The notes beneath the pieces were generated by a model. The model ran no database searches and was not told the origin of the DNA. It saw only the letters and a program-made list of their open reading frames with translations. From assembly GCF_007971225.1 (NCBI RefSeq), contig NZ_CP042435.1, positions 3,537,501 to 3,601,500 on the forward strand: a stretch of DNA of 64,000 nucleotides. Direction: 5' to 3'. The translations under genes were made by a program, and so were the position numbers. This document shows positions 63,697 to 64,000 of this stretch, one piece after another (position 1 is the stretch's first letter; each line of letters begins with the position of its first letter). This stretch comes from Panacibacter ginsenosidivorans. Lineage in GTDB: Bacteria > Bacteroidota > Bacteroidia > Chitinophagales > Chitinophagaceae.

Positions 63697-63873
63697 ATGA
63701 GTAATTACAATGTGGAAAGTTTTGAAGCTGAATCGCACAAGCGGTTAGAAGATAAGATTAATCTTTTTATACGCCAACAGCAAGATATTGTTCCAATTAA
63801 TATTTCGATTAGCAACGTCTTAGATGATAGGGAAAATGTAACATTTTATGGAATGCTATTATATGGGTATTAA
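63697..63873 (+). CDS. Small Cse60-like protein
   Basis: A 58-residue ORF: 'ESFEAESHKRLEDKINLFIRQQ' helix, then 'IVPINISIS' and 'TFYGMLLYGY' strands. This layout resembles the Spore_Cse60-type small domain, which occurs outside spore formers too. It lies 126 bases after the GHKL gene on the same strand and is closed by a terminator, so it may be part of the same unit. Confidence 0.6.
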   Translation: MSNYNVESFEAESHKRLEDKINLFIRQQQDIVPINISISNVLDDRENVTFYGMLLYGY

Positions 63874-63879
63874 TTAATA

Positions 63880-63910
63880 AGAAAGGGCTATTTTAGCCCT
63901 CTTTCTTTTT
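63880..63910. terminator. Terminator after the Cse60-like gene
   Basis: AGAAAGGGCTA (63880-63890) pairs with TAGCCCT(C)TTTCT (63894-63906), with T-rich DNA after it and A-rich DNA before it. It can also serve the minus-strand gene ending at 63893. Confidence 0.8.
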
Positions 63911-64000
63911 ATAATTACCCCTTTTCTTTGGTGCTTCATCAGGTATTAACCTTGCAATATCTTCAATAGTCATTAGTCTTTTTATCAACTTAGCAGCCAT
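63893..64000 (-). CDS. C-terminal part or short ORF at the window edge, unknown
   Basis: Thirty-five codons read inward from the right edge and end with a TAA at 63893-63895. The residues include 'TIEDIARLIPDEAPKKRGNY' and a basic tail. The edge codon is ATG, so this may be a complete small protein or the end of a longer gene; the window does not decide. No family recognised. Confidence 0.4.
   Translation of the reverse strand: MAAKLIKRLMTIEDIARLIPDEAPKKRGNYKKKEG

Overview
The window looks like chromosomal DNA of a Bacteroidota bacterium, most likely Chitinophagales/Chitinophagaceae. The evidence is low-GC DNA, promoters of the Bacteroidota type (TTTG, about 20 bases, TAnnTTTG), a lack of Shine-Dalgarno sites, and family content typical of the group: a TamB-like protein, DUF5777 and YceI proteins, a propeller-type histidine kinase with a LytTR regulator, a GbsR-like regulator, a split MetH and a GDP-fucose exopolysaccharide cluster. 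The assignment rests on gene content only.

Layout. 1-19.9 kb holds housekeeping and small accessory genes: the end of a TamB-like gene, a KorA-type 2-oxoacid oxidoreductase subunit, a polysaccharide deacetylase, a Bax-inhibitor-1 protein, a GH3-family protein, lptB, metF, tRNA-Arg(CCT), an ArsR-SRPBCC-DoxX operon, mnmD, a GbsR/TIGR01777 gene group and a histone-H1-like protein. 20-29.5 kb holds an AraC regulator, an unusual sugar-kinase/RapZ-C fusion beside a MurU-like nucleotidyltransferase, the rimP-nusA-infB group and recR. 29.6-38.7 kb is one co-directional block: c-type cytochrome lipoproteins, two YceI proteins, an internally duplicated DUF5777 barrel, and a sensor kinase/LytTR pair. 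39-42.8 kb is methionine synthase as two genes. 43.1-56.5 kb is an exopolysaccharide cluster: phosphoglycosyl transferase, Wza-like and Wzc-like export proteins, fcl, gmd, a polymerase-like membrane protein, three sulfotransferases, an acyltransferase and one glycosyltransferase. Together these suggest a sulfated, fucose-containing polymer. 56.5-64 kb is AT-rich accessory DNA: ssb, a tRNA-like locus, small unknown genes, an IS1595-family transposase and a GHKL-ATPase/PD-(D/E)XK protein that looks like a defence nuclease.

The most striking unexplained feature is a family of intergenic inverted-repeat elements. Their core appears about 28 times between 1.6 and 50.7 kb. There are two end types: A = TTGCGTCGCACnCTTGTAC and B = TTGTGTCACTCACTTGTAC. 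Compact copies of 70-160 bp have two inward-facing ends. Elsewhere, inward-facing ends bracket single genes (DUF1203, YdeI-like, mnmD, murU-like, fcl). The cores lie between genes and are absent from the 56.5-64 kb accessory region. The best candidate for a new protein system is the GHKL-nuclease gene with its small Cse60-like neighbour at the right edge.
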